Positions 18,880 through 26,967 of a DNA stretch of 64,000 bases are shown here, piece by piece. The notes beneath the pieces were generated by a model. The model saw nothing but the letters and a program-made list of their open reading frames with translations. It was not told the DNA's origin and did no database searches. The stretch is from CAZFDT01 sp964518335 (GTDB taxonomy: Bacteria; Planctomycetota; Phycisphaerae; Phycisphaerales; Phycisphaeraceae), in assembly GCA_964518335.1 (NCBI GenBank), contig CAZFDT010000004.1:62001-126000 (forward strand), written 5' to 3'. Each line of letters begins with the position of its first letter. Within the stretch, counting starts at the first letter, position 1. The position numbers and the translations under genes are program-made.

Positions 18880-20586
18880 TCAATTCTCCCACACGGCGTC
18901 GGCGAGGCGAAGCCGGGCGATCTTGTGGATTTCGTCAAGCGAGGCGGCGATTTCTTGCTCGCGTGAATGGCGCAAACGACGAGTAAACGCGGTGAGGATC
19001 GCGTCCTTCCGGTTCTCTCGGGCGCAGATAACGAATGGGAAGCCGAACTTCTCTCGGTAGGCGGCGTTGTTCGCCTCGAACACGGCGACCTCTTCGGGGA
19101 TCAGCACATCGAGACCGGCGGCCAACTGTTCACTTGAGGACTCGCGCGTCAGCCGCCCCTCGCGCGCCAGGCGGCCCACAAGGTCAGGGTGCGCACGAAT
19201 CAGCGACAACTGTTCCTGCTCGCTGGACTGTGCGACCACAGCGGCCAACTTGGCCTGTAGATCGGACAGCGATGCAAACGGCTTCGCCGCCCAAGCGCGC
19301 TCGGCGATCCACGGCGAGTGCTCGTACAACGGACCGCATACACCGACAAAAGCTCGATGGTCCATGGCGTTCAGTTGCGACACGCTTGGACGCCGCACCA
19401 GCCGCTCGATGATTCTTGCCGCCTCCGCGATGTCCTCGATGCGGCTGAACTCCGCGGGGTTGTGGCTGATGCCGTCCTTGCTGGCGACGAACAGCATCAC
19501 CGTCGGAAGAAATGGCGCGATCACCGCGCTGTCGTGCAGCGCTCCACTGACGGTGCGCGGCAGGCCAGATCCCAGCCTCTCGATCAGTGACGGTGACATT
19601 GGACGGGCAGGGATGGATTCAATCACGACCGCTTCCATCCGCAATCCGCGCCGTTGCGCGATACCGTCGAGCAACGCGGGAATGCGTCGTCCTCCCTCAG
19701 TCAGCGTCACAGCCTCCGGCGCGCGAAAGTCAACGGTGAAGTCCACACGATCGGCGATCACGTTCACCGCATTGGGATGCCCCACCAGCCGGCCCACTGT
19801 GATGACCGCCTGCGGGGACAGGGCTTGCGCCAGTCGCTCCAATTCCACCACCATCTCGGCCGCGCCGGCCATCGCGTCGCAGCGATCGCCCATCGCCGTC
19901 GCCCCCGCATGGTTGGCCTCGCCGCCGACGGTCACGCGGTACTGCTGCCGGCCGGCGATCGCCGTCACCACCGCCACACGCTGGTCGCGTCGCCACATGC
20001 CCGGCCCCTGCTCGATGTGCAGTTCGATCATGCCACGATAGCGCGTCGGATCGAGCTGGTCAGCCGCGAGGCGGTCGGGCTCGACTCCATGTGGCCTGCC
20101 CGCTTCGAGGTAAGTCTGGCCCGACTCGTTGCGCAGCGCGCCGAGCTGCGCTGCCGTAAGCTCACCCGTCCAGGCTCGGCTTCCCAGCATGCCCAAGCCG
20201 AATGTCGGCCCCTCTTCCTCGGCAAAGTCCACGAGCTCGACCGGCAGGGCGGTGATCCCGTCTTCCTTCGCTGAACGCAGCAATTCCAGCGCGACAACCA
20301 CGCCGGCGACGCCGTCGTAATCCCCGCCGCGCGGCACACTGTCGAGGTGCGATCCGACCAGCCACGCCGGCGCATCCCAGGCCAGCGACTGCGGCCGCCC
20401 ATGCGCGTTGCCTGCCGCGTCGATCCGTAGCGCACATCCTGCCGCCTCGGCCTGGGCGAGTACATAAGCCCGCGCCGCGCGCCATTCATCGGAAAACGTC
20501 GGCCGTGTGGCGCCACCGGCTGGCGTGGCCGTACACCGCGCGATCGCCTGGATGTCCGCTCGGATTCTCTCGACACAAATCGCCAT
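18880..20586 (-). CDS. Fusion: allantoate amidohydrolase + OHCU decarboxylase
   Basis: A 568-residue protein with two enzymes of the same pathway. Residues ~1-400 are an M20-type amidohydrolase (AllC/HyuC branch): GSHLDSVPRGGDYDGVAGVV with the metal His/Asp, FAEEEGPTFGLGMLGSRAW, IELHIEQGPGM, GGEANHAGATAMGDRCDA and SHNPAEFS. From about 405, LNAMDHRAFVGVCGPLYEHSPWIAERAW, LIRAHPDLVGRLA and the NNAAYREKFGFPFVICARENRK segment are the OHCU decarboxylase (UraD) family with its catalytic His in AHPDL. The decarboxylase gives S-allantoin; the amidohydrolase breaks down allantoate. The start is at ATG 20586, two bases after the preceding stop. Confidence 0.92.
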   Translation of the reverse strand: MAICVERIRADIQAIARCTATPAGGATRPTFSDEWRAARAYVLAQAEAAGCALRIDAAGNAHGRPQSLAWDAPAWLVGSHLDSVPRGGDYDGVAGVVVALELLRSAKEDGITALPVELVDFAEEEGPTFGLGMLGSRAWTGELTAAQLGALRNESGQTYLEAGRPHGVEPDRLAADQLDPTRYRGMIELHIEQGPGMWRRDQRVAVVTAIAGRQQYRVTVGGEANHAGATAMGDRCDAMAGAAEMVVELERLAQALSPQAVITVGRLVGHPNAVNVIADRVDFTVDFRAPEAVTLTEGGRRIPALLDGIAQRRGLRMEAVVIESIPARPMSPSLIERLGSGLPRTVSGALHDSAVIAPFLPTVMLFVASKDGISHNPAEFSRIEDIAEAARIIERLVRRPSVSQLNAMDHRAFVGVCGPLYEHSPWIAERAWAAKPFASLSDLQAKLAAVVAQSSEQEQLSLIRAHPDLVGRLAREGRLTRESSSEQLAAGLDVLIPEEVAVFEANNAAYREKFGFPFVICARENRKDAILTAFTRRLRHSREQEIAASLDEIHKIARLRLADAVWEN

Positions 20587-20588
20587 GG

Positions 20589-21575
20589 CTACTTTCCAAA
20601 CTCGGCGCGCCACGCGTGACCGGTCTTCTCCATCTGGCTTTGTGCCGCCGTACGCCGCATGCGCGTGAGCGTGGGCATCCCGAGGCTGAACTCCTGAATC
20701 CAGTCGCGAGCGAAGACGCCTTGCTCGGTCTCTGCGAACACTCTGCGTATCTCATCCTCGTCGATCACGCGAGGCCCGCGCGTCCGCACTGCGAACTCGC
20801 ACGTGCGACTGCACCGTCCGGTCAGGTAGTCCTCGATCCCGTGCTCATCCATGACATCGATCACGCTGCGCAGGCTGCGAATGGCTTTGGCGTAGGCGAA
20901 GCTCGCGGGGTAGCCGTTCTCAACCATCACGTTGAAGCACGCGCGCATGAGATGAATCGCCCCGCCGTAGAGGATCTGCTCCTCGAAGTTGTCGCCCTCG
21001 GTTTCGTGCTGGAACGTCATCTCGACGACGCCCGCCCGGGTTGAGCCGACGGCCTTGCTGATGGCCAGCACGATTTGCAGGGCGTCGCCGGTGGCGTCCT
21101 GATCGACACTGACGCAGCCATAGACACCTTCGCCTTTCAGATATTTCTCACGGACAAATCTTCCTGGAGCGTTGGGTACGTACAGCACGACGTTGACGTC
21201 TTTCGGAGGCTGCACCTGTCCATACAGAACGCTGAACCCATGACAGAAGCACAGCGTCTGTCCTTTGCGCAGATTCGGTCCGATCTCCGCCTTGAAAACG
21301 GCCGGCTGTACCGGGTCGGCCAGCTCGATCAACAGTACGTCCGCCTTGCGCGTTGACTCCACCACGCTCATCGCCTCGAAGCCGTCGGCGACGGCGTTGT
21401 CGCGGCTGTTGCTGCCCTCTGACTTGTCCCGACACCCCACGATCACCTTGAAGCCACTGTCGCGACAGTTGGCTGCCTGGGCCTGGCCCTGGATGCCGTA
21501 GCCGATCACAGCCAGTGTCTTGCCCTGGAGGATCGACGCATCCACGTCCGCATCACGGTAAATTTTCTCGTTCAT
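20589..21575 (-). CDS. Ketol-acid reductoisomerase homologue with altered metal site
   Basis: A 328-residue protein alignable end to end with class I KARI (IlvC): GYGIQGQAQAANCRDSG nucleotide fold (25-41), CHGF (111-114), the ETEGDNFEEQ helix (191-200), the RGPRVI turn and the EKTGHAWR tail. Of the four acidic metal ligands of true KARI, D195 and E199 are present. The two Glu that lie in the AYFExxHE helix of IlvC are replaced by Lys230 and Ser234 (AYAKAIRS). That argues against acetohydroxy-acid isomerisation. As first gene of a purine catabolic operon it may be an oxidoreductase for a ureide or glyoxylate-type intermediate; this is inference. ATG 21575 has AGGGAG at 21585-21590. Confidence 0.85.
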   Translation of the reverse strand: MNEKIYRDADVDASILQGKTLAVIGYGIQGQAQAANCRDSGFKVIVGCRDKSEGSNSRDNAVADGFEAMSVVESTRKADVLLIELADPVQPAVFKAEIGPNLRKGQTLCFCHGFSVLYGQVQPPKDVNVVLYVPNAPGRFVREKYLKGEGVYGCVSVDQDATGDALQIVLAISKAVGSTRAGVVEMTFQHETEGDNFEEQILYGGAIHLMRACFNVMVENGYPASFAYAKAIRSLRSVIDVMDEHGIEDYLTGRCSRTCEFAVRTRGPRVIDEDEIRRVFAETEQGVFARDWIQEFSLGMPTLTRMRRTAAQSQMEKTGHAWRAEFGK

Positions 21576-21671
21576 CCGTTCGGGCTCCCTCATTCGCGGC
21601 TTGTACCATCCGTGGACATGATAAACACAAAGGCGTGACAAGAAAGGCGCATCAGCACCGATGAGGTCCGC

Positions 21672-22229
21672 TCAGTCGTCACGGCGAAGGGCATCGATGA
21701 GGCGGCGATGGTTCTTGCGCTGAAGCTGCGCCCGCTCCTTGACCTGATCGAATTGGCGCCGGATCACATCCACCGGCGACGAGGTGCTGAGCATGGCGTT
21801 CACCAATGCGAGGTCCTGCGCGGCCTGACCGAGTTGCTCCAGCATGTCTTGCGCGTCGGCGACGATCTGTGCTTCGCCTCCATCGCTCGAGAATCGCTGC
21901 AGCAGGACGTCGCGAGCTGCGGCGACCTTCTTGCCCACCTGGTAAACCTTCAGGTCGGCGGCCTCGATGCGCTGACGCAGGCCGCGTTCCGCATCGTCGC
22001 CACGCGGCGATCGACGCGCGACGCTGATCGCGTCGGCCACCGCATCGCAGGCGTCTTCCAAGGCCGCGCCGGCCTCTTCGAGACGGACGCTCAGCAGGCG
22101 TCGGTCAGCAAGCGACCACTCGTTGAGCGCGCTGTGATATGACGACAGACACCCCGACAGCACCGTCGCCGCCAATAGCATCAGCCCCATGTGCCCAACG
22201 ACCTTGCGAGGATGGCGGATTGCGATCAT
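21672..22229 (-). CDS. Lipoprotein, DUF2959-like
   Basis: A 185-residue protein with a lipoprotein signal: basic start IRHPRKVVGH, hydrophobic MGLMLLAATVLSG and a lipobox LSGC at about residue 27. The mature part begins with YHSALNEWSLADRRLLSVRLEEAG, resembling the start of DUF2959 proteins, and is wholly helical with coiled-coil character to its end (RAQLQRKNHRRLIDALRRDD). No catalytic motif is visible. ATG 22229 lacks a clear ribosome binding site; longer upstream reading has no sense as protein. It is on the same strand as the purine operon but separated from it by 96 bases. Confidence 0.65.
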   Translation of the reverse strand: MIAIRHPRKVVGHMGLMLLAATVLSGCLSSYHSALNEWSLADRRLLSVRLEEAGAALEDACDAVADAISVARRSPRGDDAERGLRQRIEAADLKVYQVGKKVAAARDVLLQRFSSDGGEAQIVADAQDMLEQLGQAAQDLALVNAMLSTSSPVDVIRRQFDQVKERAQLQRKNHRRLIDALRRDD

Positions 22230-22299
22230 CGTATGGTAGAATATACCGTGAGGATAGCTTGGGCGCGTCCGGACGTGGATACAGCGCGGAAGCTGAATC

Positions 22300-23478
22300 A
22301 TGGGGCACATTTCAAGCAATCGGAGCCGGCTTGTTTGCGGAGCTGCTGTGGTATTGCACTTGGTGCTGGCGGCAAGCGTGGCGATGGGCAACGAGACCGA
22401 TCAGTTCCTCCCCCCGCCGGATGGGCGAGGTCTGAAGGATGTATCGCACCTGATGCATATTGCCCACTATCGCGTGCTGGAGCGCTGCATCGATCGCATC
22501 AATGGCTCGATCACGCGGGCACTGCGCCGAGGCGACGACGCCGAGCTGGCACGATTGCACAGGCCGGAGGTTCTCGCTGACAGTGTGCGCTGGCGCTTTG
22601 GGCAGGGCTTCAAGGAAATGATCCAGATCGAAGACGCCCTGCGCCACCGTCTGGCGCGGCAAAAGGCCGCTGATGATGACATGATCGCCTGGCGCAATCC
22701 GACGTGGATTTACTTCATGGCGCATTTGCCGATTGATCCGCGCAACAGCGTGCTGCTGTTCCAGAGTTCGACGATCAATGTTGGCGGGGTGTGCCACGGC
22801 GTGGACAAGTGGGGTCACTTCCACGATCTGGGTCACATTTACTACAAGGTATATCGGGGCCGTGTGAGGCGGGGTGTGGACCATGAGACGGCGCTGACGG
22901 CGACGGTTCGTGATTTCAGCCGCGGGCCCATCAGTGAGGCGGCGGTGATCGGCATGATGGCCACGGGCGTGCAGTCCAACGCAGACCTGGCGTCAAACTA
23001 TGCCGGCATGAAGTTCTACATGAATCTGGCCGAGTCCGTGCGTATCGGCGATCGCGTCTTGCCCCCGCTGGTGGTGCGCCGCGGCAACTACTGGGCGCTG
23101 GCCGAGCACGTGCGGCCGGAGGGAGACTTTCTCCTGCCATTCGTCACCGATCACTGGAACGAGGCGCTCAATCCCGGACGCTTTGAGATCGGCATGCGCG
23201 TGGCCATCGCCCGCAGAATCCGCGCCAATCGTGACGCCATCCTCGGCTTCTATGAAAAGCATCAGGGTCTGACGCCATCGCGCGACACATACGACCAGCT
23301 CGCCGAGTCGTTGCGAACTTTCTACGGCGAGGACTACGGTCACTTGCCGCTTGCCGATCACGAGGCGACCATCGCCCACCTGTGCTTCGAGGAGTCGGAT
23401 GAACAAGACGTTCAACAGGTGGTTCACCGTCATGAGCAGATCGGTGGTGATCCGCAGCCCAACAGGCCATCGCCATAG
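22300..23478 (+). CDS. Secreted protein of unknown function with His-rich motif
   Basis: A 392-residue protein with a probable signal peptide (VCGAAVVLHLVLAASVAMG, residues 12-30). The mature domain is not recognised. A striking segment at about 165-190, GVCHGVDKWGHFHDLGHIYYK, places several His close together and looks like a metal site. It is followed by the conserved-looking NADLASNYAGMKFYMNLAE (about 230) and a helical C-terminal part. It is divergent from the DUF2959-like lipoprotein (70 bases apart). A TAGAAT -10-like box lies near 22237. Candidate roles include an extracytoplasmic metal-dependent hydrolase or binding protein; there is no direct evidence. Confidence 0.65.
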   Translation: MGHISSNRSRLVCGAAVVLHLVLAASVAMGNETDQFLPPPDGRGLKDVSHLMHIAHYRVLERCIDRINGSITRALRRGDDAELARLHRPEVLADSVRWRFGQGFKEMIQIEDALRHRLARQKAADDDMIAWRNPTWIYFMAHLPIDPRNSVLLFQSSTINVGGVCHGVDKWGHFHDLGHIYYKVYRGRVRRGVDHETALTATVRDFSRGPISEAAVIGMMATGVQSNADLASNYAGMKFYMNLAESVRIGDRVLPPLVVRRGNYWALAEHVRPEGDFLLPFVTDHWNEALNPGRFEIGMRVAIARRIRANRDAILGFYEKHQGLTPSRDTYDQLAESLRTFYGEDYGHLPLADHEATIAHLCFEESDEQDVQQVVHRHEQIGGDPQPNRPSP

Positions 23479-23485
23479 CGGTGGG

Positions 23486-24040
23486 TTACTGATCCGGATT
23501 GGCCTTCGGCGGTTGCGTGGACCAACTCGCGGTCGGCTGGCCCAGCCGCGGCTTGAGGCGGCCCAGCACAATCAGCGCCAGCGACCATGCGATGAGCACG
23601 ATCAGCGCCCACGTGAATTGGCTCGCCGCACTGTCATTGACTTGGTGATCCACGGCCGCCTGGCGAAGCTGACCCAGTCGGCTCGACATGATCAAGTGCA
23701 TGGTCGGCACGCCGATGGCCACCATGACGAGCTTGAGCCGCAGCCACCTCATCCGCAGGAGCACGCGGCCGTGGTGCCACAGCAATACTGTGCCCAGCAG
23801 CATCGCCGCCACCAGCCCCGGCACGACGACACGCACGAAGATCACGCTCACCCTTTCTACGAGGAGCAATCGCGATGGATCCGCCTTGTCGAGCCGTCCC
23901 CAGCCGCCGTCCCACCACAGCGCAGCCGCGGCCGCTAGCCCGCCAAAGTACACCGCGACCGCCAGGAGTTTGGGGATCAGCAGCCACGGCCGAACCCCGC
24001 GCCCGGGCCTGCGACCAAACTGGTTCACGAACGCCGCCAT
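23486..24040 (-). CDS. Four-helix membrane protein of unknown function
   Basis: A 184-residue protein with four predicted membrane helices: WLLIPKLLAVAVYFGGLAAAAALWW (20-45), RVSVIFVRVVVPGLVAAMLLGTVLLW (63-88), LRLKLVMVAIGVPTMHLIM (100-118) and FTWALIVLIAWSLALIVLGRL (143-163). It carries His at two helix ends (WHHGR, PTMHL), a pattern met in small haem-binding or CopD-like membrane proteins, but too little to assign. It is tail to tail with the secreted protein gene (seven bases apart). Confidence 0.6.
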   Translation of the reverse strand: MAAFVNQFGRRPGRGVRPWLLIPKLLAVAVYFGGLAAAAALWWDGGWGRLDKADPSRLLLVERVSVIFVRVVVPGLVAAMLLGTVLLWHHGRVLLRMRWLRLKLVMVAIGVPTMHLIMSSRLGQLRQAAVDHQVNDSAASQFTWALIVLIAWSLALIVLGRLKPRLGQPTASWSTQPPKANPDQ

Positions 24041-24095
24041 AGGTGCCTGAGTTTAGCGTCCACAGTCAAGATGCGCTTACGCAACTCGATGAGCC

Positions 24096-24127
24096 CCATG
24101 GAGTGTGAATGGTGTCAGACACTCTGG
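24096..24127. repeat. Palindromic element with GTGTCAGACAC core
   Basis: CCA-tg-GAGTGT-12 bases-ACACTC-TGG forms one stem, and GTGT-cag-ACAC (24112-24122) forms a smaller one inside it. It lies in the 101-base gap between two minus-strand genes. The AATGGTGTCAGACAC word resembles palindromic words found as dispersed REP-like elements in other bacteria; a single copy is seen here. Confidence 0.4.
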
Positions 24128-24141
24128 CGACAATCGCGCCT

Positions 24142-25482
24142 TCACGCCCCGACGTGCAGCCTGGGATCGGTCGCGGCGATGATGTCGCTGACGCCCTTCT
24201 GGTTGAAGCCCTTGAAGCCGTCGTGCCGTTCGAGGTTTTCCAGGTGGGACCCCAAGGCGCCATCGCGGGTGAAGGCGGCGGCCTGGCCGGGCGTAATGAG
24301 ACCTTGAGCGACCAGCCGGGCGACGCGTCGTTCGGAAACAGGCCAGCGCTCGCCCTCTGTGAATGCCTGGCGGAGGTAGGGCAGGTCGGTGAACGGCTTC
24401 ATGACGCCAATGCCGGCGTCGTGCTGCAGTTGGCGCTTGAGCGAGTCGAAGTCGAACTGACACTCGAGGTGGTGCATGCCTGCCTGCAGCATGGACTCGC
24501 CGTGCAGCCCACACCATAGGCCCACCGTGCCCAGCGATGGTGACGGCGGCAGCGACTCGTGAGCGAAGTCGCCCATGACCTCCTCCGGCAGCAGGTCCAC
24601 GTCGGCGAACACGACAATGCCGGCCCGAGGCTGCTCCATGACCTGAGCGCCCCAGCCAGCCTCGTGCCCGGCGTAGAACCGCTCACGGCAGCGCAGACCC
24701 AGAGATTCAAACACCGCAACAAGCTGCACGAAATGCCGGCGCGACGAGCGGTACGTGTGATGGTCGTGATTAGCCCACCCCAGCCCCAGCTTGTCTTGCC
24801 GGGCCTTCTGCACCTGCGCGGCTTGATTGCGGCTCTGCCAGTAGTCACGCTCAGCGGCGAAGAAGACATCACATGCACGATCCACACCAAGGTCGGATAT
24901 CGCCGAGTCGAGCAGGCTCTTCAGATGGGCAAAGCCGTCATGCTCGTCATCGAACTCGCGGCGGCGCTGGCGCAACGCTTTGGCGTGCCGCTGCACCCGC
25001 TCGGTCTGGCGGTCGTCCCAAGCGACCGATACGTAGCCGCGGTGGCCGTGACGCTCGACCGCGCCGGGCGACGACCATGCCAGTCGCACAGGCGCGAGTG
25101 CGTCCCCATCGATCACCGTGTCGCGCAGCGGCGGATGGGCTGCGAGGAAATCGACGACCGACTCCACTCTCAGCAGCACCTCGGTGCATGGCATGCGGCC
25201 GAGCACGAGGTTTGGAAACAATCCGCCGGGATGATGCCAAACGCCCGGCGAGGTCTCGACGAAGCCCGCGTCGGCGGCGCCGGGCGGCAAGTGCGGCAGA
25301 AAGATCGAGTCGATCCAATCGACGAAGCGAGTGCCCGTCTCATCGCGCATGCGGACGGCCAGTTGCGCCGCGTAAGCATGACCTTCGAGGTATTGTTCGA
25401 CGAGTTGCGTGATGAGCCGGCCGGCCTGCGGCTGGGGCGTCCAGGCATAAGAGTGCAAGTCACGTGTATCAGGGATAAGCAT
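24142..25482 (-). CDS. His-rich conserved-looking protein beside the AST operon, possibly VOC-fold
   Basis: A 446-residue cytoplasmic protein, not confidently recognised. Residues ~238-300 read WANHDHHTYRSSR, then an amphipathic helix ending in ESLGLRC, then strands RERFYAGHEAGWGAQVME and GIVVFADVDLL. This is a beta-alpha-beta-beta-beta layout like a vicinal-oxygen-chelate module, with His and Glu in ligand positions. A second such half may start at MHHLECQFDFDSLKRQL (about 350). A distant link to DUF1338-type dioxygenases is conceivable but unproven. It is divergent from the AST genes with 50 bases between starts and has a strong GGAGGT site (25489-25494), so a role in arginine catabolism is plausible. 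Confidence 0.6.
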   Translation of the reverse strand: MLIPDTRDLHSYAWTPQPQAGRLITQLVEQYLEGHAYAAQLAVRMRDETGTRFVDWIDSIFLPHLPPGAADAGFVETSPGVWHHPGGLFPNLVLGRMPCTEVLLRVESVVDFLAAHPPLRDTVIDGDALAPVRLAWSSPGAVERHGHRGYVSVAWDDRQTERVQRHAKALRQRRREFDDEHDGFAHLKSLLDSAISDLGVDRACDVFFAAERDYWQSRNQAAQVQKARQDKLGLGWANHDHHTYRSSRRHFVQLVAVFESLGLRCRERFYAGHEAGWGAQVMEQPRAGIVVFADVDLLPEEVMGDFAHESLPPSPSLGTVGLWCGLHGESMLQAGMHHLECQFDFDSLKRQLQHDAGIGVMKPFTDLPYLRQAFTEGERWPVSERRVARLVAQGLITPGQAAAFTRDGALGSHLENLERHDGFKGFNQKGVSDIIAATDPRLHVGA

Positions 25483-25532
25483 GGCGGCACCTCCAGCAAA
25501 TCATAGTTCCACTGTGGCGGAGGGCTCCTAGA

Positions 25533-26951
25533 ATGACCACGGGAGTCCCCTGCATGTCATCACTGATGAGCGAAAGGCTGGCGAGCGACCCGCGCGTGCA
25601 GCGGGCCAGGGCGCTATTGGCAGAGGCAGTCGCCGAGCACCGGGCGACGCTGACGCAAGTGCGTTCGCCCGACCCGGCACGACTGGCGGGCTACGGTCAG
25701 TTGCTCGAACAGTTCGGCAAGTTGCGGGGTGGGTCGCTGTATTACCCCTACCTTGGAAGCGGGGGCGGGCGCGGGGCGCTGGTCGAGTTGGGTGATGGCA
25801 GCGTCAAGTACGATTTGATCAGTGGGATCGGCGTGCATCACTTGGGCCATGGGCACGCGGCGATGCTCGAGGCCTCGATCGATGCCGCCCTTGCTGACAC
25901 GCTCATGCAAGGCAACCTGCAGCAGACGAAAGCCAGTGTGAGCTTATCGGCGAAGCTCGTCGAGTGGGCCCGTGCCGGGGGCGCTGCCATGGCTCACTGC
26001 TTTCTCACTACCAGCGGCGCCATGGCCAACGAGAACGCGCTGAAGCTGGCGCTGCAGAAACGCCATCCGGCCTCGCGCATCCTGGCGTTTGCCGGCGGCT
26101 TTGCCGGTCGCACGCTGGCGCTGTCGCAGATCACCGACAAGCCGGCGTTTCGAGGCGGGCTGCCCACGGTGCTGGCCGTGGACTACGTGCCGTTTTTCGA
26201 TCCGGACCGGTCGCGCCAGAGCACGGACGCAGCGGTGCGCGTGCTCGGCGCGCATCTGTCACGCTATCCCGGCCAGCACGCGGCGATGTGCCTGGAGCTG
26301 GTGCAGGGCGAGGGCGGCTACCACGTGGGCGAGCGGGCATTTTTCGTGGCGTTGTGCGACATGCTGAAAGAGGCGGGGGTAGCGGTATTTTTCGACGAGG
26401 TGCAGACCTTCGGTCGAACGACGCGCCCATACGCCTTCCAGCACTTCGGGCTCGACGCCTATGCGGACATCGTGACGATCGGGAAAATGACACAGGTGTG
26501 CGCGACGCTGTTCTCGGATGCATGGGTTCCGCGCCCCGGGCTCATCAGTCAGACGTTTACCGGGGCCACTGCAGCGATTCTCGCGGCGGAGCGGTTGCTG
26601 GAGACGCTGGACGAGGCTGGATGCTTCGGCCAGTCAGGTCGGAACGCGGCGGTGCATGACCGGTTCGTTGAGCATTTTGAGGCGATCGCGGCGCGACACC
26701 CGGGCGTGCTGCACGGGCCGTTCGGTATGGGCGGGATGATTGCATGCACACCGCTGAACGGCAGCGAGGCCAAGGTCAAGCGCTTCGCTCACGCCCTCTT
26801 TGATGCCGGGGTCATCGGCTTTGTCGCCGGGACCAGCCCCGTGCGCATGCGATTCCTCCCGCCCGTGCCCGTGATCCGTGATGAGGATATCGACGCCGCC
26901 TGCGGCATCATCGAGGCAACGTTGGTGCAAGTAGCGTCGGAGACGATCTGA
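25533..26951 (+). CDS. Class III aminotransferase, probable AstC-role enzyme of the AST operon
   Basis: A 472-residue PLP fold type I aminotransferase. It has the substrate/PLP region SGAMANENALKLALQ (about 155), FAGGFAGRTLALSQ, VFFDEVQTFGRT with the PLP-binding Asp (about 285) and IGKMTQVCATLFSD, whose Lys would form the Schiff base (about 310). It is more divergent than typical ArgD/AstC, which read LAKALGGG at that site. It is the first gene of a run with astA, astD and astB, so N2-succinylornithine transaminase is the best guess. The start at 25533 has GGAGGG at 25519-25524; MSSLMSERL seven codons later is an alternative. Confidence 0.8.
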   Translation: MTTGVPCMSSLMSERLASDPRVQRARALLAEAVAEHRATLTQVRSPDPARLAGYGQLLEQFGKLRGGSLYYPYLGSGGGRGALVELGDGSVKYDLISGIGVHHLGHGHAAMLEASIDAALADTLMQGNLQQTKASVSLSAKLVEWARAGGAAMAHCFLTTSGAMANENALKLALQKRHPASRILAFAGGFAGRTLALSQITDKPAFRGGLPTVLAVDYVPFFDPDRSRQSTDAAVRVLGAHLSRYPGQHAAMCLELVQGEGGYHVGERAFFVALCDMLKEAGVAVFFDEVQTFGRTTRPYAFQHFGLDAYADIVTIGKMTQVCATLFSDAWVPRPGLISQTFTGATAAILAAERLLETLDEAGCFGQSGRNAAVHDRFVEHFEAIAARHPGVLHGPFGMGGMIACTPLNGSEAKVKRFAHALFDAGVIGFVAGTSPVRMRFLPPVPVIRDEDIDAACGIIEATLVQVASETI

Positions 26952-26967
26952 TCAGGAGTTCGTGCGT

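Noticed and set aside
20589..21575. Calling this gene ilvC
   Set aside because: Two of four metal-binding acids are replaced and the context is purine catabolism, so branched-chain amino-acid synthesis is unlikely.
24142..25482. Identification of the unknown protein as the missing AstE
   Set aside because: AstE is an M14-type zinc peptidase fold with HxxE; no such motif is present and the His pattern here is different.
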